Shown here in pieces: positions 33,862 through 41,833 of a stretch of DNA of 64,000 bases; positions within the stretch are counted from its first letter, which is position 1; the number at the start of each line of letters is the position of its first letter. Position numbers and translations under genes: made by a program. Under the pieces are notes generated by a model. The model was given only the letters and a program-made list of their open reading frames with translations. It was not told the DNA's origin and ran no database searches. The DNA lies in assembly GCF_000744815.1 (NCBI RefSeq), contig NZ_JQMQ01000005.1, positions 2,860,055-2,924,054 of the forward strand, read 5' to 3'. Origin of the DNA: Phaeacidiphilus oryzae TH49 (GTDB lineage Bacteria > Actinomycetota > Actinomycetes > Streptomycetales > Streptomycetaceae).

Positions 33862-35085
33862 GTGTCCAACGCACCTTCCGTCCCCCCCTGCGTCCGCACC
33901 GCGCTGGTCGTCGGCGGCGGCATCGCCGGCCCCGTGACCGCCATGGCGCTGCGCCGCGCCGGCATCGAGGCGACGGTCCACGAGGCCTACCCGACCACCG
34001 CCGCGGGCGTCGGCGGGACCCTGGCGATCGCCCCCAACGGCCTGGCCGCGCTCGGCGTCGTCGGCGCCCGGGAGACCGTGGAGGGGATCGCCCTCCCGAT
34101 CACCGAGACCGCGTTGGCCTTCGGCCGCCGCCGCGAGATGGTCCTCCCCCGGCTCGCCGACCTGCCGCCGCTGCAGCTGGTGTACCGGCACGAGCTGCAC
34201 ACGGCCCTCCACGACCGCGCGGCGGCCGAAGGCATCCGCTTCGAGTACGGCAAGCGGCTGGTCTCCGCCGAGGAGAAGGAGGACCGGGTCGTCGCCCACT
34301 TCGCCGACGGCAGCACCGCGACCGCCGACGTCCTGATCGGCGCCGACGGCGTCCACTCCACCGTCCGCACCCTGATCGACCCGGAGGCGCCCGGCCCGGA
34401 CTACACCGGCACCCTCAGCTTCGAGGCCACTGTGGACCGCGAGGTCCCCACTCCGCCCTGCTCGATGCGGTTCACCTTCGGCAGGCAGGCCTACTACCTC
34501 TACTGGCGGCTCCCGGACGGCCGCACCCACTGGGGCGCCAACCTCCCGCAGCCCGAGCCGATGAGCCTCGCCGAGGCGCGGGCCGTCCCGGCCGAGGAGT
34601 GGCTGGCCCGGCTCCGCGAGGCCTACGGCGAGGACAGTCCCGCCGGCGACCTGGTCCGGAGCATCGAACCGGGGAAACTGCAGATCAACGGCTCGGCACA
34701 GATCATGCCGAAGGTGCCGCACTGGCACCGCGGCCGGATGGCGCTGGTCGGCGACGCCGTCCACGCCCCCTCCAACAGTTCCGGCCAGGGCGCCTCGCTG
34801 GCCGTCGAGAGCGCCGTCGAACTCGCCCGCTGCCTCCGCGACCTGCCCACCCCGGAGGCCGCCTTCGCCGCGTACGAGCACCACCGGCGCCCCCGGGTGG
34901 AGCGGATCGCCGCCTCCGCCGCCCGGATCAACCACGCCAAGGCCCCCGGCGCGGTGGCCACCGCGCTGATGCCCTTCCTGATGCGCCTGATGCTGGCCAC
35001 CGCCATGCGTCCGGAACGCAGCCTCGGCCCGGTCCAGCGCCACCGGATCCCCTGGGACACCCCGGCCGAGCCCGCCCCGCGCTGA
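33862..35085 (+). CDS. FAD-dependent monooxygenase (PHBH-like)
   Basis: A 407-residue flavoprotein of the Pfam FAD_binding_3 group. ALVVGGGIAGPVTAMALRRAG is the N-terminal dinucleotide-binding motif, VLIGADGVHSTVR is the DG motif, and MALVGDAVHAPSNSSGQGAS is the GD motif that closes the FAD site. These enzymes hydroxylate aromatic or polyketide-like substrates with NAD(P)H and O2. GTG 33862 has GGGAG 5 nt upstream. The C-terminal region shows HHRRPRVERIAASAARIN, typical of the group. Substrate unknown; PadR upstream may regulate it. Confidence 0.9.
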   Translation: MSNAPSVPPCVRTALVVGGGIAGPVTAMALRRAGIEATVHEAYPTTAAGVGGTLAIAPNGLAALGVVGARETVEGIALPITETALAFGRRREMVLPRLADLPPLQLVYRHELHTALHDRAAAEGIRFEYGKRLVSAEEKEDRVVAHFADGSTATADVLIGADGVHSTVRTLIDPEAPGPDYTGTLSFEATVDREVPTPPCSMRFTFGRQAYYLYWRLPDGRTHWGANLPQPEPMSLAEARAVPAEEWLARLREAYGEDSPAGDLVRSIEPGKLQINGSAQIMPKVPHWHRGRMALVGDAVHAPSNSSGQGASLAVESAVELARCLRDLPTPEAAFAAYEHHRRPRVERIAASAARINHAKAPGAVATALMPFLMRLMLATAMRPERSLGPVQRHRIPWDTPAEPAPR

Positions 35086-35265
35086 GCGGCGCGGGTCTGT
35101 CCCCCGCCCGGAGCCGGCTCCCGCCAGGGGGCCGGCTCCACCGCGTCGGCACCCGATCCGCACAGCGGAATCGCGGCGTGATCTCCTCAGCTCTCAACAT
35201 CCCCGGTTAGCATCCTGCCGCCGGGCCACACTGCGGAGCCCGTACGACCCAAGCTCGGAGATCCC

Positions 35266-35460
35266 GTGTCACGATCCACCCGACAGGCGATACCCACCGC
35301 GCACGGGCGGCGCCAGCCGCCCCAGCCGGGCCTCCTCCCGCGCTTCGTGGTGCGCACCTGCCAGCTCGCCCTTCTCTGCGCGGTCTGCACGGTGATCCTC
35401 CTCGTCATCGGCGCGGCGGTCGCGGCCGTCGCCTTCGGCGTCTACTCGCTGACCCACTGA
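35266..35460 (+). CDS. Small single-pass membrane protein
   Basis: A 64-residue protein with a basic N-terminus (1-25) and one or two adjacent hydrophobic stretches (VVRTCQLALLCAVCTVILLV, about 28-47, and IGAAVAAVAFGVYSL). GTG 35266 has CGGAG 5 nt upstream, a good ribosome site. I recognise no family. Confidence 0.6.
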   Translation: MSRSTRQAIPTAHGRRQPPQPGLLPRFVVRTCQLALLCAVCTVILLVIGAAVAAVAFGVYSLTH

Positions 35461-35479
35461 CGCGCGGGCCGGGCCCGCC

Positions 35480-35485
35480 TTGACA
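35480..35485 (+). promoter_or_regulatory. -35 of the TetR gene
   Basis: TTGACA is consensus; 17 bp further on, CACCAT (35503-35508) is a weak -10. The predicted start of transcription is about 35515-35516, which coincides with the ATG chosen for the TetR gene. Confidence 0.45.
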
Positions 35486-35509
35486 CCCCTCCGGCCCGGG
35501 ATCACCATG

Positions 35510-35544
35510 GAAACCATGGAAACGCGATCAGTTTCTGGAGTTTC
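35510..35544. promoter_or_regulatory. Four-half-site symmetric operator at the TetR start
   Basis: GAAAC at 35510-35514 and 35519-35523 face GTTTC at 35531-35535 and 35540-35544. The spacing is exactly symmetric (4, 7, 4 nt) about position 35527. Two TetR dimers could bind side by side and block the promoter and start codon. Confidence 0.6.
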
Positions 35545-36193
35545 CTCCGCCGAGGGGGGCGAGCCCGGCGCCGAGCCCCGGGTCGAGCCCCGCGCCGAGG
35601 CCATCGTCTCGGCCGCCGACCGGCTCTTCCTCGCACCCGGCTCCGGCCGGGTGAGCATGGACGACCTCGCCCGCGAGCTCGGCATGAGCAAGAAGACGAT
35701 CTACCGCCACTTCCCGGACAAGCGCAGCCTGCTGACCGCCGTCCTGGACCGCCGGTTCGCCGCCGTTGAGCGCACACTTGCGGCGGCGGAGAGGGAGGCC
35801 GAGGAGGGCCCCTTCGAGATCCGGGTGGAGCGCCTGCTGATCGCCGCGGGCGAGGAGATGGCGCGGATCGGCGCCCCCCAGCTCGCCACCGGCCGCGGCG
35901 AGACGGAGCTGCGCCGGTACGCGGAACAGCGCCTGGACGAGACCGTCTACCGGCGGCTGGACGAGCTGTTCCGCGAGGGCCACCGGCGGGGACTGCTGCC
36001 GGCCCCGCCGGAACTCCTCGGCGAGATCACCCGCGGGGCTCTGGAGCGGCTGCTCAACTCCCACCTGCCGCGCACCCTCGACCGCACCGCGGCCGACCTC
36101 CTCCGCGCGACCGTGGACACCGTGCTCCACGGGGCGCTCCGCCGCCCCCGGCCGGACCCCGGGGACGACGACCGGCGGGAGAAGCGCCGATGA
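35516..36193 (+). CDS. TetR-family regulator
   Basis: About 225 residues. The N-terminal helix-turn-helix (about residues 25-75) is clear: SAADRLFLAPGSGRVSMDDL, ARELGMSKKTIYRHFPDKRS, LLTAVLDRRF. The C-terminal ligand-binding region resembles TetR_C domains, with FREGHRRGLLPAPPELLGEI. The start is uncertain: ATG 35516 fits the promoter spacing (leaderless) while ATG 35507 is in frame 3 codons earlier; an upstream TTG belongs to the -35. Downstream lies the NmrA-like gene, its likely partner or target. Confidence 0.85.
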   Translation: METRSVSGVSSAEGGEPGAEPRVEPRAEAIVSAADRLFLAPGSGRVSMDDLARELGMSKKTIYRHFPDKRSLLTAVLDRRFAAVERTLAAAEREAEEGPFEIRVERLLIAAGEEMARIGAPQLATGRGETELRRYAEQRLDETVYRRLDELFREGHRRGLLPAPPELLGEITRGALERLLNSHLPRTLDRTAADLLRATVDTVLHGALRRPRPDPGDDDRREKRR

Positions 36194-36341
36194 CCGGGAC
36201 ACTCCACAGCGACAGGGCGGCGCTGGACCCGCTCGCCCGCCACCACAGCCACGGTTTCGAGCAACAGCGGCGCGAGGAACAGCCGCGAGGAACAGCCGGC
36301 GTGGACGAGTAGCGCCGACCGACCCGAAAGAGGGAACCACC

Positions 36342-37073
36342 ATGAAGTTCGCAGTCGTAGGCGGAACCGGACTGATCGGTTCGCAGGTCGTGAAGGACCT
36401 CGACGCCGCCGGCCACCAGGCCGTACCGCACTCCCTGTCCACAGGTGTGGACATCCTCTCCGGCGAAAGGCTGGACGCGGCGCTCGCCGGCGCCGACGTC
36501 GTCCTCAACCTGACCAACTCGCCGACCTTCGACGACGCCTCGCCCGCCTTCTTCCGTACCTCGATGGACAACCTGGTCGCGGCGAGCACGAAGGCCGGCG
36601 CCGGGCACTTCGTCATCCTCTCCATCGTCGGCGTGGACCAGGTGCCCGAGCTGGACTACTACCGGGCGAAGGTGCTCCAGGAGGACATCCTCAAGGCCGG
36701 CCCGATCCCCTACTCCATCGTCCGGGCCACGCAGTTCATGGAGTTCATGGACGCCACCCTGGCGATGACCACCGAGGGGGACACCGTCCGCCTGCCGCGC
36801 ACCCCGATCCAGCCGATCGCGGCCGCCGAGGTCGCCGCCGCCGTCGCCGAGGTCGCGGCGGGCAGCCCGCTGAACGGCGTGCGCAACATCGCGGGCCCCG
36901 ACGTCTACCCCCTCGACGAGCTCGGCCGGCTCACCGTGGCCGCCAAGGGCGACGGCCGCACCGTGGTCACCGACGACTCCGCGGGGATGTTCGCCGTCGT
37001 CCGCGGCGACGTCCTCACCGCCCCCGGCGACGCCCACATCGCCGCCACCCACTACACCGACTGGCTGTCCTGA
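36342..37073 (+). CDS. NmrA-like NAD(P)-binding atypical SDR
   Basis: A 243-residue Rossmann protein. MKFAVVGGTGLIGSQVVKDL has the GxxGxxG dinucleotide site of atypical short-chain reductases. HFVILSIVGVDQVPELDYYR holds a Ser/Tyr pair in the usual place, and VRATQFMEFMD is typical of the NmrA/NAD(P)H azoreductase-like group. It may act as a reductase or redox sensor. ATG 36342 has GAGGGA about 7-10 nt upstream. It follows the TetR gene by about 150 bp in the same direction and probably responds to it. Confidence 0.85.
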   Translation: MKFAVVGGTGLIGSQVVKDLDAAGHQAVPHSLSTGVDILSGERLDAALAGADVVLNLTNSPTFDDASPAFFRTSMDNLVAASTKAGAGHFVILSIVGVDQVPELDYYRAKVLQEDILKAGPIPYSIVRATQFMEFMDATLAMTTEGDTVRLPRTPIQPIAAAEVAAAVAEVAAGSPLNGVRNIAGPDVYPLDELGRLTVAAKGDGRTVVTDDSAGMFAVVRGDVLTAPGDAHIAATHYTDWLS

Positions 37074-37077
37074 GGCC

Positions 37078-37134
37078 GTGGACGTCTACCAGGCGGTGTC
37101 CACCCGGCGAGCGGTGCGCCGGTTGACCGACCGT
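37078..37134 (+). pseudogene. 5' remnant of a nitroreductase gene
   Basis: GTG 37078, four bases after the NmrA-like stop, begins MDVYQAVSTRRAVRRLTDR, a textbook nitroreductase N-terminus (compare the common VxxRRSVRxFTDxPV pattern). After about 19 residues the frame turns into Arg/Gly-rich sequence without any further similarity and then runs into the terminator of the opposing gene. The rest of the gene seems to have been deleted here. Confidence 0.55.
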
Positions 37135-37152
37135 GGCCGCGGACGGCGCCTG

Positions 37153-37192
37153 GGACGGCCCGGGTACGAGAGGTACCCGGGCCCGGCCGTCC
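37153..37192 (-). terminator. Terminator after the secreted-protein gene
   Basis: GGACGGCCCGGGTAC (37153-37167) pairs with 37173-37192 through GTACCCGGG and CCGTCC, with a 5-nt bulge and loop GAGAG. It lies 37 bp past the stop of the minus-strand secreted-protein gene and also caps the TetR-NmrA transcript. Confidence 0.65.
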
Positions 37193-37228
37193 TGGGCACC
37201 GCAGGATCCGCGCCGGCCGACCGGCCGG

Positions 37229-37780
37229 TCACTGATAGGCGAAGTTCTCGTCGAGGTGGCCGAGCCCGGTGTAGCCGCAGCTCTTCGAGCCCAGCCACGT
37301 CGTGCCGAGGTAACTTCCGGTCGCCGAGCCCGACTTGAAGAGGATGGCGAACTGCACCGTCCGGGACGCGTGGGCGGCCAGGTTGCCGATCCCCGAGTCG
37401 CCGCTGATCCAGTACGCGTCGCTGCCGCCCTTGACGGCGGCGTGCCAGGTCAGCGGCATGTAGTGCCAGGTGCCGCCCAGCACGTGCCACCAGATGTCCG
37501 GTGCCGTGGTGTGCCGGTTGGAGGGAGCGGCGATCTCGTAGTCGTAGAACACGCCGTTCTGCGCGTAGGCGGTCTCGTTCTTGATGGTCGCCTGCGTCCA
37601 GATCTTCTGGTTCAGCTTGCGGGCGACCGGGCTGCCCGAGAGGTTGCCCGTGCCGCCCAGGGTCTTGCCGGTACAGCTCACCGTCGCCGCCTCCGCGCTC
37701 TGCGCGGTAGCCAGCGGCACCATCCCGAGCAGGCCCGCCAACACGGCGGCCGTCGCGGAAACACGCACCGCAAGGCGCAT
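37229..37780 (-). CDS. Secreted hypothetical protein, about 183 residues
   Basis: Signal peptide: MRLAVRVSATAAVLAGLLGM, likely cleaved after AEA (about residue 32). The mature part has two Cys (VSCTGK near its start, GSKSCGYTG near its end), suited to one disulfide closing a beta-rich domain with many Trp/Tyr (PDIWWHVLGGTWHYMPLTWH). I do not recognise the family; the layout is reminiscent of small secreted beta-sandwich proteins. ATG 37780 has AGGGGAG 5 nt upstream. Confidence 0.75.
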   Translation of the reverse strand: MRLAVRVSATAAVLAGLLGMVPLATAQSAEAATVSCTGKTLGGTGNLSGSPVARKLNQKIWTQATIKNETAYAQNGVFYDYEIAAPSNRHTTAPDIWWHVLGGTWHYMPLTWHAAVKGGSDAYWISGDSGIGNLAAHASRTVQFAILFKSGSATGSYLGTTWLGSKSCGYTGLGHLDENFAYQ

Positions 37781-37841
37781 CCCCACTCCCCTTCTGACGA
37801 ATGCTCATGCGATTTCACGAGCCCGGGGAGTCTACGGCCAC

Positions 37842-37874
37842 CCCGCCGGAGGCTGCCCGGCAGCCTCCGGCGGG
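37842..37874 (-). terminator. Terminator after the SDR gene
   Basis: CCCGCCGGAGGCTGC (37842-37856) and GCAGCCTCCGGCGGG (37860-37874) form a perfect 15-bp stem with a 3-nt loop, 7 bp past the SDR stop. Confidence 0.8.
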
Positions 37875-37881
37875 CGCGGGA

Positions 37882-38622
37882 TCAGCCGACCGGGGACAGT
37901 CCGGCGCCGCCGATCCGGTACTCCGGACCGCTGTCCGGCGTCCCGGCGAGCTCCACCACAGCCCTGCCGATCCGCTCCAGGGTGAGGATCGGCTGCCGGC
38001 CCTCGATGAAGGCCTCCCGGCTCACCCCCGTCCGGGCCGCGTAACCGGTGACACCGGCCTCGCCGACCCCGCCGGCCGGGGTCATGTCCGGCAGCAGGGT
38101 GACGAACCGGATGCCCAGCCCGGCCCGCCGCGCCTCCTCGTCGCCGTACTGGCGCAGGTACCGGATGGCCGCCTTGGCGCTGGCGTAGCCGCCGCTGAGC
38201 GGGGAACCCCCCAGAGCGGCTCCGCTGGACACCGAGAGCACCACGCTGCCCGGGGCCAGCGGCGCCCGCAGTGCGGCCCCGGTCCAGGCGAAGACATGGC
38301 GGGTGTCGACCTCCCAGTTGCGGCTGAAGGACTCCCAGGTCTGCTCCTGCACGGGAGCCATCGGGGGCGTGGCCCCGGCGTTGAGCACCAGCAGACCGGG
38401 CCGGCGGGTACGGATCACCTCCTCGGCGAGGGCGTCGCCGGTGGCGTCCCCGGCGACGGGGGTGAACGCCGGACCGAGCTCGCCGCGCACGGCGTCCAGC
38501 TCCGGTCCGTTGCGGGCGATGCCGACGACGTCGGTGCCACCGGCCACGAGCGCGGCGGCGATCGCCCGCCCGAAGCCGCGGCTGGCCCCGGTGACGACGG
38601 CGGTCCTGAGGTGGTTCTGCAT
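37882..38622 (-). CDS. Short-chain dehydrogenase/reductase
   Basis: A 246-residue SDR. TAVVTGASRGFGRAIAAALV has the TGxxxGxG cofactor motif, LLVLNAGATPP the NAG motif, and SVSSGAALGGSPLSGGYASAKAA the catalytic Ser, Tyr and Lys (YxxxK as YASAK). The acidic or basic residue after strand 2 (GIARNGPELD) suggests NADP. It is divergent from the ECF sigma gene and ends at a strong terminator. ATG 38622 has GGAGA about 6 nt upstream. Substrate unknown. Confidence 0.9.
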   Translation of the reverse strand: MQNHLRTAVVTGASRGFGRAIAAALVAGGTDVVGIARNGPELDAVRGELGPAFTPVAGDATGDALAEEVIRTRRPGLLVLNAGATPPMAPVQEQTWESFSRNWEVDTRHVFAWTGAALRAPLAPGSVVLSVSSGAALGGSPLSGGYASAKAAIRYLRQYGDEEARRAGLGIRFVTLLPDMTPAGGVGEAGVTGYAARTGVSREAFIEGRQPILTLERIGRAVVELAGTPDSGPEYRIGGAGLSPVG

Positions 38623-38760
38623 TCGGGTCTCCACAGTGCCGGTCGGATTCGGCCGCCGAGCAGGGCCCCCGCACATCGGGGGTCTCAGCCGGCGGGGGCG
38701 GCTCCACGGCCCCGCGGTCGCCACGGTCCTTGTGTTCCGCGGCGGCCGCGAGTGATCGCC

Positions 38761-38904
38761 ATGGATCGGGCCCGCAAGGAAGAACACCGGATCTCCCGCC
38801 GATTCACCGATGAGTTCGGGCCGCCGCCGGGGTTTCACTTCCAGAGGCGCAAGCCGCCGGGCCGGGCGGGCGTCCGCCGGCCGGTGAAAGGAGCGGTGCC
38901 ATGA
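38761..38904 (+). CDS. Possible small ORF coupled to the ECF sigma gene
   Basis: A 47-residue reading frame (MDRARKEEHRISRRFTDEFG then Pro/Arg-rich) whose TGA overlaps the sigma-factor ATG as ATGA. No good ribosome site precedes ATG 38761 and codon bias is only moderate. It may be a leader peptide coupling translation to the sigma gene, or chance. Confidence 0.25.
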   Translation: MDRARKEEHRISRRFTDEFGPPPGFHFQRRKPPGRAGVRRPVKGAVP

Positions 38905-39866
38905 CCGACACGGCCCTCGCCCGTGCCCGGGCCGGCGACGGCGAGGCGTTCAGCGAACTGGTCGGCCCCTACCGCGGCGAGTTGCAGGCGCACTGCTACC
39001 GGCTGCTCGGGTCCGTGCAGGACGCCGAGGACGTCCTCCAGGAGGCTCTGTTGACCGCATGGCGCTCACTCGGCCGGTTCGACGGCCGGGCGCTTCGGGC
39101 GTGGCTGTACCGGATCGCCACCACCCGTTGCCTGAACCACCTGCGCGGCGAGTCCCGCCGCCCGCAACGGGCCACTCCGCCGGGGCCGGTGCGGTCCGAG
39201 GAGCCGTGGTGGCTGGAGCCCTACCCGGACGATCCGGACGGCGAGACCCGAGGCCCCGAGGCCCGGTACGCGGCCCGGGAGTCGATCGCCCTCTCGTTCG
39301 TGGCGGGCCTGCAGCACCTTCCGCCGCAGCAGCGGGCCGTCCTGGTCCTCCGGGACGTCCTCGGCTTCCCCGCCGCGGAGACCGCCGAGATCCTCGGCAC
39401 CACCCCGGCAGCCGTCAACAGCGCCCTCCTCCGCGCCCGGGGCAACCTGCCGCAGCCGCCCGACCCGCACGAGGTGCCGCTGCCGCGGTCCCCCGCCGAG
39501 GCCGCCGTCGTCGAGCGGTTCGTCACCGCCTTCGAACGGCTGGACCTGGACGCACTCGTCGCCACCCTCACCGAAGACGTGCGCCTCACCATGCCGCCGG
39601 AGCCCCTCGAACTGCGCGGCCCCGTGGCCGTCGCCGGCTTCCTCCGCCGGACCCACCGGGATCACGACCTCAAACTGCTGCCCACCCGGGCCAACGGCCA
39701 GCCCGCCCTGGTCCTCTACCTCCCCGACCCGGCCGCGCCCCTCTGGCGCGCCAACGGCCTGATCGTCCTCACCCTCCGAGGCGACCGCGTCCACGCCCTC
39801 ACCCGCTTCGGAAACCTGGGACTCCTCCCCCGCTTCGGCTTCCCCCGCACCCTCGACCGGGACTGA
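38901..39866 (+). CDS. ECF sigma factor with SnoaL-like C-terminal domain (SigG/SigX5 type)
   Basis: A 321-residue sigma factor. Region 2 (about 8-75): AFSELVGPYRGELQAHCYRL, QDAEDVLQEALLTAWR, ALRAWLYRIATTRCLNHLR. A linker contains PWWLEPYPDDP, typical of this group. Region 4 (about 125-180): LQHLPPQQRAVLVLRDVLGF, AAETAEILGTTPAAVNSALL. The C-terminal about 130 residues form a SnoaL/NTF2-like domain that replaces a separate anti-sigma factor in such proteins. ATG 38901 has AAGGAG 7 nt upstream. Confidence 0.9.
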   Translation: MTDTALARARAGDGEAFSELVGPYRGELQAHCYRLLGSVQDAEDVLQEALLTAWRSLGRFDGRALRAWLYRIATTRCLNHLRGESRRPQRATPPGPVRSEEPWWLEPYPDDPDGETRGPEARYAARESIALSFVAGLQHLPPQQRAVLVLRDVLGFPAAETAEILGTTPAAVNSALLRARGNLPQPPDPHEVPLPRSPAEAAVVERFVTAFERLDLDALVATLTEDVRLTMPPEPLELRGPVAVAGFLRRTHRDHDLKLLPTRANGQPALVLYLPDPAAPLWRANGLIVLTLRGDRVHALTRFGNLGLLPRFGFPRTLDRD

Positions 39867-39906
39867 GCCAGGCCCTGCCCCTCGCCCAGCCGCACACCCG
39901 AGGGAC

Positions 39907-40755
39907 TCAGCCGCTCACCACACCCAGCAGCGCCCGCACCGTCTCCGCCATGGCGTCGCGGCCGGGGGCGAGGTAGCCGCGGGGGTCGGTCAGGTCGGGC
40001 TTCTCCGCCAGGGTCTCGCGGACCGCGCGGGTGAAGGCGATGTTGAGGGCCGTACCGACGTTGACCTTGGCGATGCCCGCCCGGACGGCCCGGCGCAGTT
40101 CGTCGTCCCCGACCCCGGACGAACCGTGGAGGACCAGCGGTACGGGGACCGCGTCCCGGAGCCGTCCGATCAGTTCGTGGTCCAGGGCGGCCGACCGCTC
40201 CGTCATCGCATGGCTGCTGCCGACGGCGACGGCCAGCGCGTCCACCCCGGTGTCGGCGACGTAGGCCGCCGCCTCCCGCGGGTCGGTGCGCACCCCGGCC
40301 GCATGGGCGCTCGCGGGGGCGTCGGGCTTGCCGCCCACGTAGCCGAGTTCGGCCTCCAGCCACACCCCGGCGCCGTGGGCCCACTGTGCGGCGGCACGGG
40401 TGGCGGCGAGGTTCTCGGCGTACGGCTGGGCCCCGGCGTCGAACATCGCGGAGGAGAAGCCCGCCTCGGCCGCCGTGTGCAGCAGCCGCAGGTCGGTCAC
40501 GTGGTCCAGGTGGAGGGCGACGTCGACGTCGCAGCCGCGGGCGACCTCGGCCGCGGCCCGGGCGATCGGCGAGACCCGCCCGCCGTGGAAGCGCACGGCG
40601 TTCTCGCTGATCTGCAGGATCACCGCCGTCCCCGCCGCCGACGCGCCGGCGGTGATCGCCTCGGCGTGCTCCAGCGTGATCACGTTGAACGCCGCGGCGG
40701 CCCGGCCGGCCGCGGCCGCCTTCGAGACGAGATCACGGGTCGGTACCAGGGACAT
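39907..40755 (-). CDS. agaY: Class II fructose/tagatose-bisphosphate aldolase (GatY/AgaY type)
   Basis: A 282-residue zinc aldolase. AFNVITLEHAEAI opens the barrel, VALHLDHVTD and MFDAGAQPYAEN hold the zinc His and catalytic Asp, LEAELGYVGGK has the second metal Glu, VGSSHAM and LVLHGSSGVGDDELRRAV bind the metal and phosphate, and AKVNVGTALNIAFTRAV closes the site. As last gene of the amino-sugar operon it should split tagatose 1,6-bisphosphate into dihydroxyacetone phosphate and glyceraldehyde 3-phosphate; fructose 1,6-bisphosphate cannot be excluded. ATG 40755 has GAGGGG 9 nt upstream. It is about 120 bp from the permease gene, across a 14-bp tandem repeat. Confidence 0.88.
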   Translation of the reverse strand: MSLVPTRDLVSKAAAAGRAAAAFNVITLEHAEAITAGASAAGTAVILQISENAVRFHGGRVSPIARAAAEVARGCDVDVALHLDHVTDLRLLHTAAEAGFSSAMFDAGAQPYAENLAATRAAAQWAHGAGVWLEAELGYVGGKPDAPASAHAAGVRTDPREAAAYVADTGVDALAVAVGSSHAMTERSAALDHELIGRLRDAVPVPLVLHGSSGVGDDELRRAVRAGIAKVNVGTALNIAFTRAVRETLAEKPDLTDPRGYLAPGRDAMAETVRALLGVVSG

Positions 40756-40792
40756 GGGGCGATCCCCTCGCTTTCCTGTCACTTTGACGGTC

Positions 40793-40848
40793 GGTGGGGT
40801 GCGGCCGGTGGGGCGCGGCCGGTGGGGCGCGGTCGCTGGGGCGCGGCC
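40793..40848. repeat. 14-bp tandem repeat between permease and aldolase genes
   Basis: Four consecutive 14-bp units of the type GGTGGGGCGCGGCC (40793-40806, 40807-40820, 40821-40834, 40835-40848) differ by one or two bases. They fill half of the 121-bp junction in the operon. Confidence 0.85.
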
Positions 40849-40876
40849 GGTGTCCGCCGGCCGCGCCCCGGGTCGG

Positions 40877-41833
40877 TCAGAGCCTCTGCGCGGTGGAAGC
40901 AGCGCCGGCCGGGGTGTCGTCGTCCAGCGCGCCCGGGGCCACGGGGTCCTCGCCGCTCTTCTCGTCGCTGTAGACCATCAACGTCGAGCCGCCGAGGGCG
41001 AGGACGATGCCGATGGCGCCCCAGACGCTGGGCAGCGTCTGGTAGACCGCCAGGGACAGCGCGATGGTCAGCACCGGGGCCAGCGCGTTGGTGATCGGGG
41101 CCACCACCGAGGCCTTGCCCCGGCTGAACGCCATCACCAGGAACAGCGCGCCGACCGCGTTGAGGACCTGGGTGACGGCGGTGAGGGTCGGCGCCTGCCA
41201 GGGGTAGTGGGTGGGGAACCCGCCCATCATGGCGACAGCCACCGGAACCAGCAGCAGACCGCTGATGGTCATCCAGCCGAAGGTCGTCGCGTCGTTGACG
41301 CCGACGAGTGCCGCCTTGCGCATGCAGAAGGCCTGCACTCCCCAGGCGACGCAGATCCCGATCGCCATCAGCAGCCACGGGCCGTGCGCGGTGGAGCCGC
41401 CGCCGCCGCCGGGGATGCTCAGCAGCACGATCGCCACCAGCGCCAGCACCACGCCCACGACCGCGAGTCGGGTGATCCGCTCGCGCAGCAGTACCGTCGC
41501 CATCAGGACGGTGATCACCGGGGAGAGCGAGACCAGCGGGAAGACCAGGTACGCCGGGCCGTCGGCGAGCGCCCGGAACAGCAGCAGCTGCCCTCCGGCT
41601 CCGGTCAGGCCGGCGATCAGCCCGTAGACGGCGGCGATCGGCCGCCGGTCGAATCTGTTGCCGCGCATCGCGAAGTACGCGGGGATGAGCATCGTGAACG
41701 CCCAGATGATGTAGATCATCTCGTTGGGGTAGCCGTACCTGCTGTTCGGCTCGCTGGAGAAGGCCCCCCACACGCCCCAGAACAGGACCAGCAGCGACGC
41801 GTACAGGATCCAGCTGTTCTTGCCGTTCTTCAT
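40877..41833 (-). CDS. DMT-superfamily (EamA) permease of the amino-sugar operon
   Basis: A 318-residue protein with ten hydrophobic segments: the start MKNGKNSWILYASLLVLFWG, then AAVYGLIAGLTGAGGQLLLF, YLVFPLVSLSPVITVLMATV and VVGVVLALVAIVLLSIPGGG. It is arranged as two five-helix EamA repeats with a polar C-terminal tail. Its ATG overlaps the kinase stop as ATGA and has GAGAGGA 6 nt upstream. As the only transporter in the operon, and with no PTS or ABC system, it is the likely importer of the sugar, although DMT carriers more often move amino acids or nucleotide sugars; export is the alternative. Confidence 0.85.
   Translation of the reverse strand: MKNGKNSWILYASLLVLFWGVWGAFSSEPNSRYGYPNEMIYIIWAFTMLIPAYFAMRGNRFDRRPIAAVYGLIAGLTGAGGQLLLFRALADGPAYLVFPLVSLSPVITVLMATVLLRERITRLAVVGVVLALVAIVLLSIPGGGGGSTAHGPWLLMAIGICVAWGVQAFCMRKAALVGVNDATTFGWMTISGLLLVPVAVAMMGGFPTHYPWQAPTLTAVTQVLNAVGALFLVMAFSRGKASVVAPITNALAPVLTIALSLAVYQTLPSVWGAIGIVLALGGSTLMVYSDEKSGEDPVAPGALDDDTPAGAASTAQRL

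Noticed and set aside
33678-35460. PadR, FAD monooxygenase and nearby SDR-type genes as a secondary-metabolite gene cluster.
   Set aside because: No polyketide synthase, NRPS, terpene synthase or RiPP core gene is present; isolated oxidoreductases do not make a cluster.
35480-35515. TTG at 35480 as the TetR start.
   Set aside because: The TTG is part of a consensus TTGACA -35 and has no ribosome site; ATG 35516 or 35507 fits the promoter better.
36190-36312. A 40-codon frame overlapping the TetR stop as ATGA.
   Set aside because: No ribosome site of its own, weak codon bias and no similarity; the overlap alone is not enough to call a gene.
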